Under the pieces are notes generated by a model. It worked only from the letters and a program-made list of their open reading frames with translations. It was not told where the DNA came from and searched no databases. The position numbers and the translations under genes are program-made. From Elusimicrobiota bacterium (GTDB taxonomy: Bacteria; Elusimicrobiota; Elusimicrobia; Elusimicrobiales; UBA9959): DNA of 40,871 bases. Every line of letters begins with the position of its first letter. Position 1 is the stretch's first letter. Where the stretch lies: NCBI GenBank assembly GCA_016209085.1, contig JACQWV010000009.1, positions 1-40,871 of the forward strand. The letters run 5' to 3'. Positions 7,479 to 16,259 of the stretch are shown here, piece by piece.

Positions 7479-8054
7479 ATGTCAGATATGAAGACTAAAA
7501 AATCAACCAACCTCTGGACATTGATGATAATAATAAGTTTTTTGGTCGTGGTTGCCTCAGGATACATGTTGTATTTAAGACTGGACGCGCATTTTTTTTC
7601 AGGGCCTCATGAAATCAGGCCGGAGCCTGTTCAAATAGACGATGATGCAGAAGCCGGCGACGAGGAAGAAAATGTTGCGCAGGACAATCCTGAAAAACCG
7701 CCTGCTCAGAACCCCGCTCCTGCCAAACCGGCAAACCAGTTAGAGAAGGAAAAAACGCAAAAAGCCGTCAAGGCTATGCCAGTGCCGCCCCAAAGGCCTA
7801 TGGCCCTCAAAGCGGCCAAGACTGTTTTCACCTATAAGAACGCCAAAGCCAAATCAGTAAAGATTGCCGGCAGCTTTACGAAATGGAAAGAGATAAAAAT
7901 GGACAAAAAAGGAATTAAATGGGAAACCCAGATGTGGATTTTGCCGGGCAATTATGTCTTTCATTATGTCGTTGACGGCAAGAAAATTCTTGACCCCGGC
8001 AAACCCAGGGCTGAAATCGGCGAGTCAATAGTAACAGTAATCAGTAAAGAGTAG
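7479..8054 (+). CDS. Membrane-anchored protein with C-terminal CBM48/AMPK1-type glycogen-binding-like domain
   Basis: One N-terminal membrane helix (about residues 14-32), then an acidic, Pro/Ala-rich linker (about 40-105), then an Ig-like E-set domain of about 85 residues. The last contains KSVKIAGSFTKWKEIKMDKK, WILPGNYVFHYVVDGK and a closing IVTVISKE, which is the pattern of the AMPK beta / isoamylase N-terminal carbohydrate-binding module. Such domains bind alpha-glucans or act as structural modules; here the domain would face the periplasm or outside, so intracellular glycogen binding is unlikely. A ribosome-binding site AAGGA precedes the ATG. No enzyme domain is present. Confidence 0.8.
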   Translation: MSDMKTKKSTNLWTLMIIISFLVVVASGYMLYLRLDAHFFSGPHEIRPEPVQIDDDAEAGDEEENVAQDNPEKPPAQNPAPAKPANQLEKEKTQKAVKAMPVPPQRPMALKAAKTVFTYKNAKAKSVKIAGSFTKWKEIKMDKKGIKWETQMWILPGNYVFHYVVDGKKILDPGKPRAEIGESIVTVISKE

Positions 8055-8084
8055 CCGCAGAGCAAAGCTCTGCCATTAAAGAAG

Positions 8085-8150
8085 GGAACAGGAAACAAGG
8101 TGATAAGTAAGGCAAAGGCAGTAGACAGAATACAGGAAACAGAGAAATAA
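8085..8150. repeat. Degenerate spacer repeat
   Basis: The spacer contains GGAACAGGAAACAAGGTGATAAG and further ACAGGAAACAGAG-type units similar to those at 21505-21540. No gene is seen. Confidence 0.35.
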
Positions 8151-8192
8151 GTATTTAACAAGTTTGTAACAAATTTTCCAACTGGAGCGGAT

Positions 8193-8198
8193 TATAAT
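8193..8198 (+). promoter_or_regulatory. Probable -10 box directly upstream of the kelch gene
   Basis: A consensus TATAAT lies 13 bases before the ATG at 8212, which would place the start of transcription only about seven bases before the codon. No good -35 box is seen at normal spacing, and there is no Shine-Dalgarno sequence, so a near-leaderless mRNA is suggested. Confidence 0.45.
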
Positions 8199-8211
8199 AT
8201 ATTCAAAATTT

Positions 8212-11200
8212 ATGAGGGGATTAAAATTTACAATTTTATCTTTTATTCTTGTCGCTTCGGCATTTGAACCTGCTTTCTCTATTTTAACTTCAAGACACAG
8301 CCACGCCACAGCGCTTCTTCCGGACGGGAACATCATGCTTATCGGCGGAGTCAACGGGACCGCGAATACTCCTACAGACACTGTTGAAAGATATAATTTT
8401 TCAACGAATCTATATGAAAATTTAACCGTGCTCCCTGCTGCAAGGTCCTCTCATACGGCCACTCTTATGTCAAGCGGAACGGTTCTTGTGTCCGGCGGAT
8501 TCAACGCGGGAACGCCTTCAAACGCCTCTTACGTTTATAACCTGATTACCAATGCATGGGCAGGCCCCTACAATATGTCCTCGGCCAGAGGGGGACATAC
8601 GGCAACGCTTATAAATAAGGGAACCAATAAGGGAAAAATTCTCGTGTGCGGAGGCCAGACAACTACCAATCTGAACTCAATAACCGCTTCCTGCGAATTG
8701 TTCAATCCCGGAACAAACTCGTTTGAAGCAGCCTCATTCATGACAAGCTCAAGAACAGCTCATTCCGCAAGCCTGCTTTCTTCGGGAAGAGTATTTGCTT
8801 CAGCCGGCATAGCATGGGATGTGGTAAACAGCACCATAGTCTATCTCCCGACGAATGAAATATACGATCCTGAAACAAACGTATGGACGCCTGCTACCGC
8901 GCTTCTGGAAGGAAGGGTAGAGCATACGGCAACCGTGATGAACAACGGAAACGTGCTCATAGCCGCCGGGTTCAATGGATATAACAAACTCAGCCTGGAC
9001 CCCGAGACAAGAACGGAAGAATTAATACAGGACGCGGGCACAAAAGGATTTCTGGACAGCATGGAAATGTTTGACCCTAATGGAGGAAGAGTATCTATTT
9101 CGGGAAAATCCTATTATACGATGCCGTACCGGACAAGCAGGCACACTTCTCTTCTCATGCCTGAAGGAACAGTTGATCTAGTAGCGGGCTTCGGAAACAT
9201 AGACAGAAGTTTTTTTGAGTACAGTCCCACTTTTGACGACGGCGCGTATCTCATGGCTACGAGAATATGGGTTACAAGCGCAACAATAAATCCGGCTAGC
9301 GCACAAATGAGATTTATGTTTGAAGGCGATCTTTCAAAACCCGTATCCGGGAGAATCGTTGACGGCGACCTTTTTATCCCTCCGCCGAACGATTCAAAGA
9401 CTCCTGCTATCGCGATTGACAACGCAAAAATATATCTTGAAAGAAGCACTGCCGTGATTGACGGACAGCCGGTAGGAACCCTGATAATGAACGCTGCTCC
9501 CGGAGATTTTAACAATCTTCTAAGATTATACCAGCCGCGGGGCCTTATTACTTTTGACCCGCAGGATGTGGACGGGAAGGACGCAACCGTAATTTCCTCC
9601 AGTTTCGCATGGACAGGCGGACCCCTTCTGGTCGGTTACAGCACCGCGCTTGACAACGCCAATTCATGGGTCAGATTTCCTCTCTCTTTTACGGTTCCCG
9701 CAGCCTATGAAGGCGGAACAATAGTCGGCACAGCTACGCTTACAGGAGCTGCCGTCACTCACAACGCCGGTTTTTACACTATTGACATTGACGACGGCGG
9801 GAAAGCGGAATTCACCGGAACAGTCGGCGCAAACGGCAAGGTTTCAATTGCAAACGTGCTTTTCACCGGCATTCCCGGAACTCTCACCAACACCACTTCC
9901 TTCGCTTTGAATACCGGGCAAAACGCGGCAGGGTCTCCCATAGTGTCTATAAAATTAAACATACAATACACGGTTGACAGGATAGATCTTTCAGGAGCGA
10001 TTTATGACGCGGATAAATCAACCGCAGTAATAAGAAGAATGATATTCTCTTCAAAGCTTGTCTATGAGCCCAAAGACAGCCTTCTGCGGGATCTTGCGGC
10101 CGAAGAAACTCTCATGTATCCCGTGTTTGACCACACCACAATAGTCACTCCTGCGGCGGACATGGTGAACCAGGGCGGGAGAAACTGCGAAAGCAATCCT
10201 TTAGTCAATTGCGTGCGCTCAAATCCTGTTTACAATTCTATTGCTTCGGGTTTTATCTTTATTTACCGGAACATGGACACATGGCCGGACGGGCCCGCAT
10301 TGAATACTCAAAGGGCTTTTCACACAAGCACGATTCTTGCGGACGGAACGGTTCTTACTTGCGGGGGTTCAAACGGATACCAGACCCTGAATACCTGCGA
10401 ATTATACTCAAAAACCAAGGGACTATGGTCATATGTCAATCTCATGAGCTGGCCCAGGGCAAACCATACCGCAACTCTTCTGCCGAACGGAACCGTTCTG
10501 ATAGCGGGAGGAACAGTGAGCTCCTCAACTGCCGCAATCAATGCGGCTGAAATATACTATCCAGACACCAGAAGATTCGTGCCCGTGTCTCCGATGAACT
10601 ATGCGAGGCAGAATCACACTGCTATCCTGCTTCCGGACGGCAACGTGCTTGCGGCAGGCGGCAGCACAGGAAGCGCGTATTCAAACACGGCTGAGGTGTA
10701 TATAGCGAGCGCGGCAATCTGGCAGACCGTCGGGAACATGTCAAACGGAAGAACCCAGCACATAGGAGCCATACTTAAAAACGGAAGGGTTCTGGCAGCT
10801 GGCGGGCTTAACGGAGACGGGGGAATGAACTCGTCTGAAATTTACAATCCTGCGACAAGGACATGGTCAGCAGGCCCAAATTTAAATACCAAAAGATACG
10901 GCCATGCCGGAACGCTCTTACGGGACGGCAAGGTTCTTGTTACGGGCGGAAGCGACAATTTCGGCGCGCTGGAAACAGCCGAATTGTACAACGGTTCAAA
11001 CTGGACTTATACAAAAAATTTTCCAATTGCCTCTTGGGGAAACGACATGCTGACGCGCCGCTCCAATCACACGGCAACGCTTCTGCCGAACGGAAAAGTG
11101 CTTGTTGTAGGCGGCGAAATACCCGGTTACTCTATAGATTTGATAGAGGGTTACGATGTGGACTACAGCACCTGGCAGGACCAGGGAAAAACCGATCCTA

Positions 11201-13881
11201 GATCAAATCACACCACTGTTCTTCTGCCTGACGGATACCTGATGACCATAGGAGGATTTGACGGCGCGACTTATCTGAATACCACGCAAATGATGTATTT
11301 CTCTTACGGCCCGGACACCTACGGCGTGGGCGCTCTCGTTCCGCGCCAGCCCGTAATATCAACCGGAACAGCGTATTTTGAAAAGGGACAGGAAGCGGTT
11401 TATACCAGCATGGACTTAAATTTCCATTCAATAACCGAAGCTTCGGGAGGAGGAGCCGGACCGCGCAATTCTTCCTTTTATCATCCGAGAATATACATAC
11501 AGTCCGCAGACACGCCTGCCGGCTACCTGCTTGATTTAACCACGAGATTTTATACTTTATACGGAAGCGCGAACACGGACTGGTCAAAAACCGTCTCCAC
11601 GATAACGCTTACAATGCCGTCTCTCTCAAATGAGCTTCCTTACGGCTGGTACCATCTCAGAGTTGAAAACAACGGCGTGTTTTCAAACGGCTTCATGGTC
11701 CAGGTTACCACTCCGAGGCCTACAGGCAGCATTGCAAATCTCACCGGGACAGTCCAGAGCACCACCACCATAATGTGGAGCTGGAACGTGGGTTCTATTT
11801 CAATATCGGACGGCTACGCCATATTTTCCTCAAGCGATAACCTGTTTATTTCAACAACCGCCCTGACTAACCCGGCGACATATTACCAGACGAATCTCCA
11901 GGCAAATACTAAATCCTCAGTCAAAATCGGAGGATACAATACGGGCGGATTCAGTCTTGAAAACGACATGATAAAATCCGCCACATATTACACGCTTGCC
12001 AACCCGGCCTCAAATCTTGTTATAACAAGGGCGAGTTTTGAAACAGTTGGTCTTGAATGGAGCCCGAACGGAAACTCCAGCATTACTCCTTATGAAGTCT
12101 CTCTGTCCCTTGACTCAAACTTTTTGACCGACGTCTCCACGCCGGTTCCCTTCTCGGTAAACTATATGAGCACAGCTGCCGTGATATCCTCTCTTTCGCC
12201 GAACAAAACCTATTATTTCAGGGTGCAAGCCAAAAACGGCGCGGACATACTGACAACTTTCAGCGGCCCCCCGTACATCTCCACGATAACCGTAGGCAAC
12301 ATAAACAACCTGCAGGGCTGGCCCGTAAGCAAGTCTGAAATACGATGGAGCTGGGACCCGTCCGAAGGAGCGGACGGATACGAAATATACGATGTGACGC
12401 AAAGCACCGAATCAGCCGTATTCGTGGGCTCCACTTCAGCTTCTTTCAACTACTTTAACCAGACGAATCTTTCAACGAACACCGCCTACTCGGTCCGGGT
12501 GCACGCGTTTAAAAACGCCGGCGGAATCGTATTAGGGCCGGCCGCATACTCAAGTTATATATATACTCTTGCGGTATCTCCTTTGCCCGGAGCGCCTAAC
12601 GCATTTACGAGCGTAAGCTCGGGAAGCATGGTCGCGAACTGGATTTCAAACGGAAACCCCGGCGGCACCTTTTATGTTCTTGAATATTCAACCAACAATT
12701 TCACGGATATATCTTCAAAAACCACAACAGATACTTCGACTGTCATGGATAAACTGACTCCGAACACGAATTATGCCGTGAGAATTTACGCTCTGAACGG
12801 GAACAACGTCCCCACCACTTATCTGGACGGTTATACGAGTATGGGTTCAAGATATACGAAAGCCCAGCCCCCGAACGGGGTTCAGCCCGTGTCCATTGAA
12901 ATGTCCGGAGTCACGATACAGTGGGACCGGGGACAAAATCCTTACGGCACCACCGTTTATGAAATAAGAGGAAGCACCGTAAGCGGTTTTAATCCTTCCA
13001 CCACGTACGTGCCTTTCAGCCAGAATTATACCGGCGTATCTTATAAGTTTACGGGGCTTTTGACATCAACCACCTATTATTTTGACGTGGCTGCTATGAA
13101 CGGCCAGGGAGAGCAGACTGCGAAAATTCAATGCGTGCCCGAGGTGGTGACCCTCTCCGGCCCCAGCGGAACGCCGAAGGGCTCAATCGGAGGGACAAGC
13201 ACGCCAGGCAGCCAGTCCGTAATCGCAGGCGCTCTTCCGAACGGAATGTACGCGAGTCTGACGATTCCGGCCAACGCGTTTGCGTCTGAAACCGCGGTCG
13301 CCATATCTTCTTCAACCACAAATTCATGCAGTTATCTGCTTACCAATCCGGTCGCTCATACTTTTGAAGTCGCCATATATACTGAAAATAACGCGCAGCC
13401 CCAGGTGCCGGTAACTCTGACTCTTTATTATAATTCGGATGAAGCTGCGCAGATAAACAGCAATTCGTCAAAACTGGTCCTGGCCAGATATAATTCTATT
13501 TCAGGCCAATGCCTGCCGCTTGACACCGCAATTCAGCCCGGACCCAGAACCATAACGGCTTCCATGAATCATTTCAGCGTATTCCAGCTGATGTTGAAAG
13601 AGGCAGCCGCAAACCTGACCAACGTCCTTGCATATCCGAATCCTTTTTACATGAACAGGGGAGACGGGTATGTGACCATAGAAAACCTGCCTTCATCCGC
13701 AAAAGTCACGATTTACACTTTGTCAGGGGAAAAAGTGTGGGAAGGAACGGCTAAAACCGGCGGCATACTTACATGGAACGGCATAAACAAATACGGAGAA
13801 AAAATAGCCAGCGGAATTTATTTAGCTCTTATTGACTCGAGCGCAGGCAAAAAAGTAGTCAAGATTGCGGTTGAAAGATGA
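8212..13881 (+). CDS. Giant secreted kelch-repeat and fibronectin type III protein with FlgD/T9SS-like C-terminal domain
   Basis: Predicted cell-surface or secreted protein of 1889 residues. A signal peptide covers residues 1-23. Two blocks of kelch beta-propeller motifs follow, at about 27-340 and 690-1050, each with repeated RxxHTATLLPDGxVLxxGG units. Between them is an unassigned beta-rich region (about 340-690). Fibronectin type III-like repeats run from about 1173 to 1647 (WSWN, WSWDPSEGADGYEIY, TYYFRVQAKNG-type strands). The last 90 residues (from 1801) have AYPNPF, TIYTLSGEKVWEG and ASGIYLALI, the FlgD Ig-like / type A T9SS C-terminal domain. The following gene overlaps and encodes a PorV-like protein. 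Ligand unknown; adhesion is only an inference. Confidence 0.9.
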   Translation: MRGLKFTILSFILVASAFEPAFSILTSRHSHATALLPDGNIMLIGGVNGTANTPTDTVERYNFSTNLYENLTVLPAARSSHTATLMSSGTVLVSGGFNAGTPSNASYVYNLITNAWAGPYNMSSARGGHTATLINKGTNKGKILVCGGQTTTNLNSITASCELFNPGTNSFEAASFMTSSRTAHSASLLSSGRVFASAGIAWDVVNSTIVYLPTNEIYDPETNVWTPATALLEGRVEHTATVMNNGNVLIAAGFNGYNKLSLDPETRTEELIQDAGTKGFLDSMEMFDPNGGRVSISGKSYYTMPYRTSRHTSLLMPEGTVDLVAGFGNIDRSFFEYSPTFDDGAYLMATRIWVTSATINPASAQMRFMFEGDLSKPVSGRIVDGDLFIPPPNDSKTPAIAIDNAKIYLERSTAVIDGQPVGTLIMNAAPGDFNNLLRLYQPRGLITFDPQDVDGKDATVISSSFAWTGGPLLVGYSTALDNANSWVRFPLSFTVPAAYEGGTIVGTATLTGAAVTHNAGFYTIDIDDGGKAEFTGTVGANGKVSIANVLFTGIPGTLTNTTSFALNTGQNAAGSPIVSIKLNIQYTVDRIDLSGAIYDADKSTAVIRRMIFSSKLVYEPKDSLLRDLAAEETLMYPVFDHTTIVTPAADMVNQGGRNCESNPLVNCVRSNPVYNSIASGFIFIYRNMDTWPDGPALNTQRAFHTSTILADGTVLTCGGSNGYQTLNTCELYSKTKGLWSYVNLMSWPRANHTATLLPNGTVLIAGGTVSSSTAAINAAEIYYPDTRRFVPVSPMNYARQNHTAILLPDGNVLAAGGSTGSAYSNTAEVYIASAAIWQTVGNMSNGRTQHIGAILKNGRVLAAGGLNGDGGMNSSEIYNPATRTWSAGPNLNTKRYGHAGTLLRDGKVLVTGGSDNFGALETAELYNGSNWTYTKNFPIASWGNDMLTRRSNHTATLLPNGKVLVVGGEIPGYSIDLIEGYDVDYSTWQDQGKTDPRSNHTTVLLPDGYLMTIGGFDGATYLNTTQMMYFSYGPDTYGVGALVPRQPVISTGTAYFEKGQEAVYTSMDLNFHSITEASGGGAGPRNSSFYHPRIYIQSADTPAGYLLDLTTRFYTLYGSANTDWSKTVSTITLTMPSLSNELPYGWYHLRVENNGVFSNGFMVQVTTPRPTGSIANLTGTVQSTTTIMWSWNVGSISISDGYAIFSSSDNLFISTTALTNPATYYQTNLQANTKSSVKIGGYNTGGFSLENDMIKSATYYTLANPASNLVITRASFETVGLEWSPNGNSSITPYEVSLSLDSNFLTDVSTPVPFSVNYMSTAAVISSLSPNKTYYFRVQAKNGADILTTFSGPPYISTITVGNINNLQGWPVSKSEIRWSWDPSEGADGYEIYDVTQSTESAVFVGSTSASFNYFNQTNLSTNTAYSVRVHAFKNAGGIVLGPAAYSSYIYTLAVSPLPGAPNAFTSVSSGSMVANWISNGNPGGTFYVLEYSTNNFTDISSKTTTDTSTVMDKLTPNTNYAVRIYALNGNNVPTTYLDGYTSMGSRYTKAQPPNGVQPVSIEMSGVTIQWDRGQNPYGTTVYEIRGSTVSGFNPSTTYVPFSQNYTGVSYKFTGLLTSTTYYFDVAAMNGQGEQTAKIQCVPEVVTLSGPSGTPKGSIGGTSTPGSQSVIAGALPNGMYASLTIPANAFASETAVAISSSTTNSCSYLLTNPVAHTFEVAIYTENNAQPQVPVTLTLYYNSDEAAQINSNSSKLVLARYNSISGQCLPLDTAIQPGPRTITASMNHFSVFQLMLKEAAANLTNVLAYPNPFYMNRGDGYVTIENLPSSAKVTIYTLSGEKVWEGTAKTGGILTWNGINKYGEKIASGIYLALIDSSAGKKVVKIAVER

Positions 13882-14842
13882 TTATGCTAAAGTCACAAGT
13901 CACGAAGCAGTTGGAAAAACAACCGCTGATTTCCTGAATCTCCCCATAGGCGCCAGGGCGGCCTCAATGGGAGGCGCATATTCCGCAATCAGCGAAGAGG
14001 CCTCGGCAATATACTGGAATCCAGCCGGGCTTGTCCAGATTTCAAAACTATCCGCTCTTTTCATGCGCTCCACGTATCTTGAAGACATAAGCTATCAGTA
14101 CGCTTCGTACGCGCAGAGACTTTCTTACGATTCGGTAATGGCGGCTTCAATTTTCATGTCCAATATCGGAAGCATTGATCATCTTGACACTTCCAGGAAC
14201 AAATTAGGCGCTTTCTCGCCCAGGGATACGGTCGTTACGCTGGCATACAGCAAAGCCGTGCTTGAATTCTCCGATAAGGAAAAAGACGTCTCCATAGGCG
14301 TCGCCGTGAAACACATAAACTCTAAAATAATAGAATCCGCCAATACCGTCGCTTCGGACATAGGAATCATGACTTATAATTTTACAAGCATTCCCTACCG
14401 CCTTGGAGTAATGATATCCAACGTGGGCAACGGCCTTAAATTTGACAAGGAAAGGAATTCTTTGCCTCAAAACGTCAAACTCTCAGGCGCAGTTAATCCC
14501 TTTAAAAACATGCTTATATCGGCTGACGTGGTGTTCCCGAAGCACAATAAGACTAACTTTCTGGTCGGCGCGGAACTCTCAACTGAACCGAATGAATTGA
14601 CAAGACTCAGCTTCAGAACCGGGCTCAACAGCCAGAAAATGCGCGACGACCTGACCGGATTCACCATGGGCATCGGAATCACCCTTCATTTCTTTACTTT
14701 AGATTACGCATATGTCCCGATGGGCGATCTGGGAAAAACCCACCAGATTTCTCTCACCTTTGATTTCCCGTTCAGAAGCCCTGTTTTCCAGAGAAGAGAC
14801 CGCTCTATTTTCACTAAAATCAAAGGAATATCTTTTAAATAA
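13865..14842 (+). CDS. PorV/PorQ-like (UPF0164) outer-membrane beta-barrel protein, start uncertain
   Basis: The family signature ADFLNLPIGARAASMGGAYS then EEASAIYWNPAGL marks the N terminus of PorV/UPF0164 barrels, which in type IX secretion shuttle cargo at the outer membrane. Amphipathic beta-strands fill the rest and the protein ends in an aromatic strand region. Relatives begin with a signal peptide. Here the frame opens with a TTG at 13865 inside the end of the kelch gene (17-base overlap), gives only MRLKDDYAKVTSHEAVGKTT, and has no ATG before 13967. The segment around 13891-13904 (GTCACAAGTCAC) matches an intergenic repeat unit seen near 17850. Loss of the signal peptide, a frameshift, or an assembly indel are all possible. 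Confidence 0.72.
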   Translation: MRLKDDYAKVTSHEAVGKTTADFLNLPIGARAASMGGAYSAISEEASAIYWNPAGLVQISKLSALFMRSTYLEDISYQYASYAQRLSYDSVMAASIFMSNIGSIDHLDTSRNKLGAFSPRDTVVTLAYSKAVLEFSDKEKDVSIGVAVKHINSKIIESANTVASDIGIMTYNFTSIPYRLGVMISNVGNGLKFDKERNSLPQNVKLSGAVNPFKNMLISADVVFPKHNKTNFLVGAELSTEPNELTRLSFRTGLNSQKMRDDLTGFTMGIGITLHFFTLDYAYVPMGDLGKTHQISLTFDFPFRSPVFQRRDRSIFTKIKGISFK

Positions 14843-14855
14843 CCTCACGCATTAT

Positions 14856-14882
14856 TTGACACTTTCTAAAAAATTTTATAGA
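14856..14882 (+). promoter_or_regulatory. Probable promoter of the polyamine genes
   Basis: Consensus TTGACA (14856-14861), then TATAGA (14877-14882) at a 15-bp spacing or TAGATT at 17 bp. The leader to the ATG at 14908 would be about 20 bases or less and has no Shine-Dalgarno sequence. Confidence 0.5.
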
Positions 14883-14907
14883 TTTTAAAATCTGTTTTTT
14901 TGATATT

Positions 14908-15258
14908 ATGAAAGCATTAGGCCAGCATCTGGTAGTTGAACTTTACGGATGCGACTATAAAATCATTTCCGAGGTCAACAAGGTTCAATCCATAATGATG
15001 GAAGCCGCAAAAGCCGCCGGAGTCACTATTATTGACGCCATTTTCCACCGCTTTGAACCCCAGGGCGTGTCCGGAGTAATAGTGATAGCTGAATCGCATT
15101 TTGCGATTCACACATGGCCGGAATACGAATACTCTTCAATTGATTTCTACACCTGCGGCAGGAAAACCAGGCCTTGGAAGGCGCTGAAGATAGTAAAAAA
15201 AGGCTTTAAATCCACCCATTTCAGCGTGATGAAAATGGAGCGGGGATTGCTTATATAA
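14908..15258 (+). CDS. speH: S-adenosylmethionine decarboxylase proenzyme
   Basis: Makes decarboxylated AdoMet, the aminopropyl donor for polyamine synthesis. The 116-residue length fits the bacterial class 1B enzyme. The self-cleavage site lies in AESHFAIHTWPEY: cleavage between Glu62 and Ser63 gives the pyruvoyl group, and His68 and the cysteine in DFYTCG are the usual processing and catalytic residues. The next gene is the aminopropyltransferase, whose ATG shares a base with this stop codon (TAATG), so the two are translationally coupled. Consensus promoter elements precede it. The annotation is firm. Confidence 0.95.
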   Translation: MKALGQHLVVELYGCDYKIISEVNKVQSIMMEAAKAAGVTIIDAIFHRFEPQGVSGVIVIAESHFAIHTWPEYEYSSIDFYTCGRKTRPWKALKIVKKGFKSTHFSVMKMERGLLI

Positions 15259-16244
15259 TGCCATCACTTAAACACTTTCCATGGATAAAAACCGGCAGGA
15301 AATCGCTTCCCCGCGGAATGTGGTTTATGGAATGGTTTTCAGAATGCGAATTTCACGGCCATAAAGTAAAGAGAATTCTTGCCGCCTCAAAGACCCCGTT
15401 TCAATCCGCCACGCTGATTGAAACTAACGCTTTCGGAAAATGCCTGATAATAGACAACGAAACCCAGTCAAGCGAATTAGATGAATATATTTATCATGAA
15501 TCGCTCGTCTGCCCTGCTCTGATAATTCATCCTAATCCTTCCCGGGCGCTGATTCTGGGCGGGGGAGAGGGAGCCACGGCAAGGGAAATCCTGAACTCAA
15601 ACACCATAAAAAAAGCCGTAATGGTCGACATAGATTACGCAATCCTTGAATTCGCAAAGAAATATATGAAAGAATGGCACAGGAAGGCTTTTGAGGATGA
15701 CAGGCTGTCCGTTCTGGTGCAGGACGCAAAAAACTTCGTAGAGAAAACTTCCGTCAAATTTGACGTTATATATTCGGACCTCCCCAGTCCGGAAAAAGGC
15801 GGGCCGGCGTTTGAACTTTATACCAACGAATTTTACAAAAGCGTCAAACGGATACTTGACAGGAACGGTATCTTCGTGACGCAGGCAGGACCCGGCATAC
15901 CGTCGCTGTTTCAACTCCATGAAGCCATGCACGCCACGCTGAGCAGCGTCTTTAATACCGTGCGCTCATATTTTGCGTATATTCCTTCTTATGACATGAC
16001 ATGGTCTTTTCTTTTTTGCACGGACTCCGCAAAACTTGACCCGCTCCTCTGCACAGGCAGAGAAATGGACGATATCATTGAAAAAAGACTCCGGACAAAA
16101 CTTAAATTTCTGGACGGCGCCGCCATTGAAGGAGTTTTCAGAATACCGAAATATTACAGGGAAAGAATCAAAGCAAATAGGAAAATAATAACCAGAAACA
16201 GGCCGGTGTTTTTCACCACGTACGCCGGTTTGCAAAGAATGTAA
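15258..16244 (+). CDS. speE: Aminopropyltransferase, spermidine/thermospermine synthase family (ACL5-like)
   Basis: Transfers an aminopropyl group from decarboxylated AdoMet to a polyamine or agmatine acceptor. The AdoMet-fold shows ALILGGGEGATAREIL near residues 95-110, and LDEYIYHESLVCPALI just before it. The acceptor-site region reads YSDLPSPEKGGPAFELYT, followed by GIFVTQAGP. This GGP-x-x-x-LYT arrangement recalls plant ACL5 thermospermine synthase and archaeal/thermophile long-chain aminopropyltransferases more than the DSTDP-type spermidine synthases of E. coli. The N terminus has a short extension. Product specificity is therefore open. It is coupled to speH. Confidence 0.88.
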   Translation: MPSLKHFPWIKTGRKSLPRGMWFMEWFSECEFHGHKVKRILAASKTPFQSATLIETNAFGKCLIIDNETQSSELDEYIYHESLVCPALIIHPNPSRALILGGGEGATAREILNSNTIKKAVMVDIDYAILEFAKKYMKEWHRKAFEDDRLSVLVQDAKNFVEKTSVKFDVIYSDLPSPEKGGPAFELYTNEFYKSVKRILDRNGIFVTQAGPGIPSLFQLHEAMHATLSSVFNTVRSYFAYIPSYDMTWSFLFCTDSAKLDPLLCTGREMDDIIEKRLRTKLKFLDGAAIEGVFRIPKYYRERIKANRKIITRNRPVFFTTYAGLQRM

Positions 16245-16259
16245 TCCAAAGGAGACGAC

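Noticed and set aside
10209-11587. Long alternative frames on both strands within the kelch gene
   Set aside because: Shadows of the repetitive kelch coding sequence; peptides lack motifs and starts.
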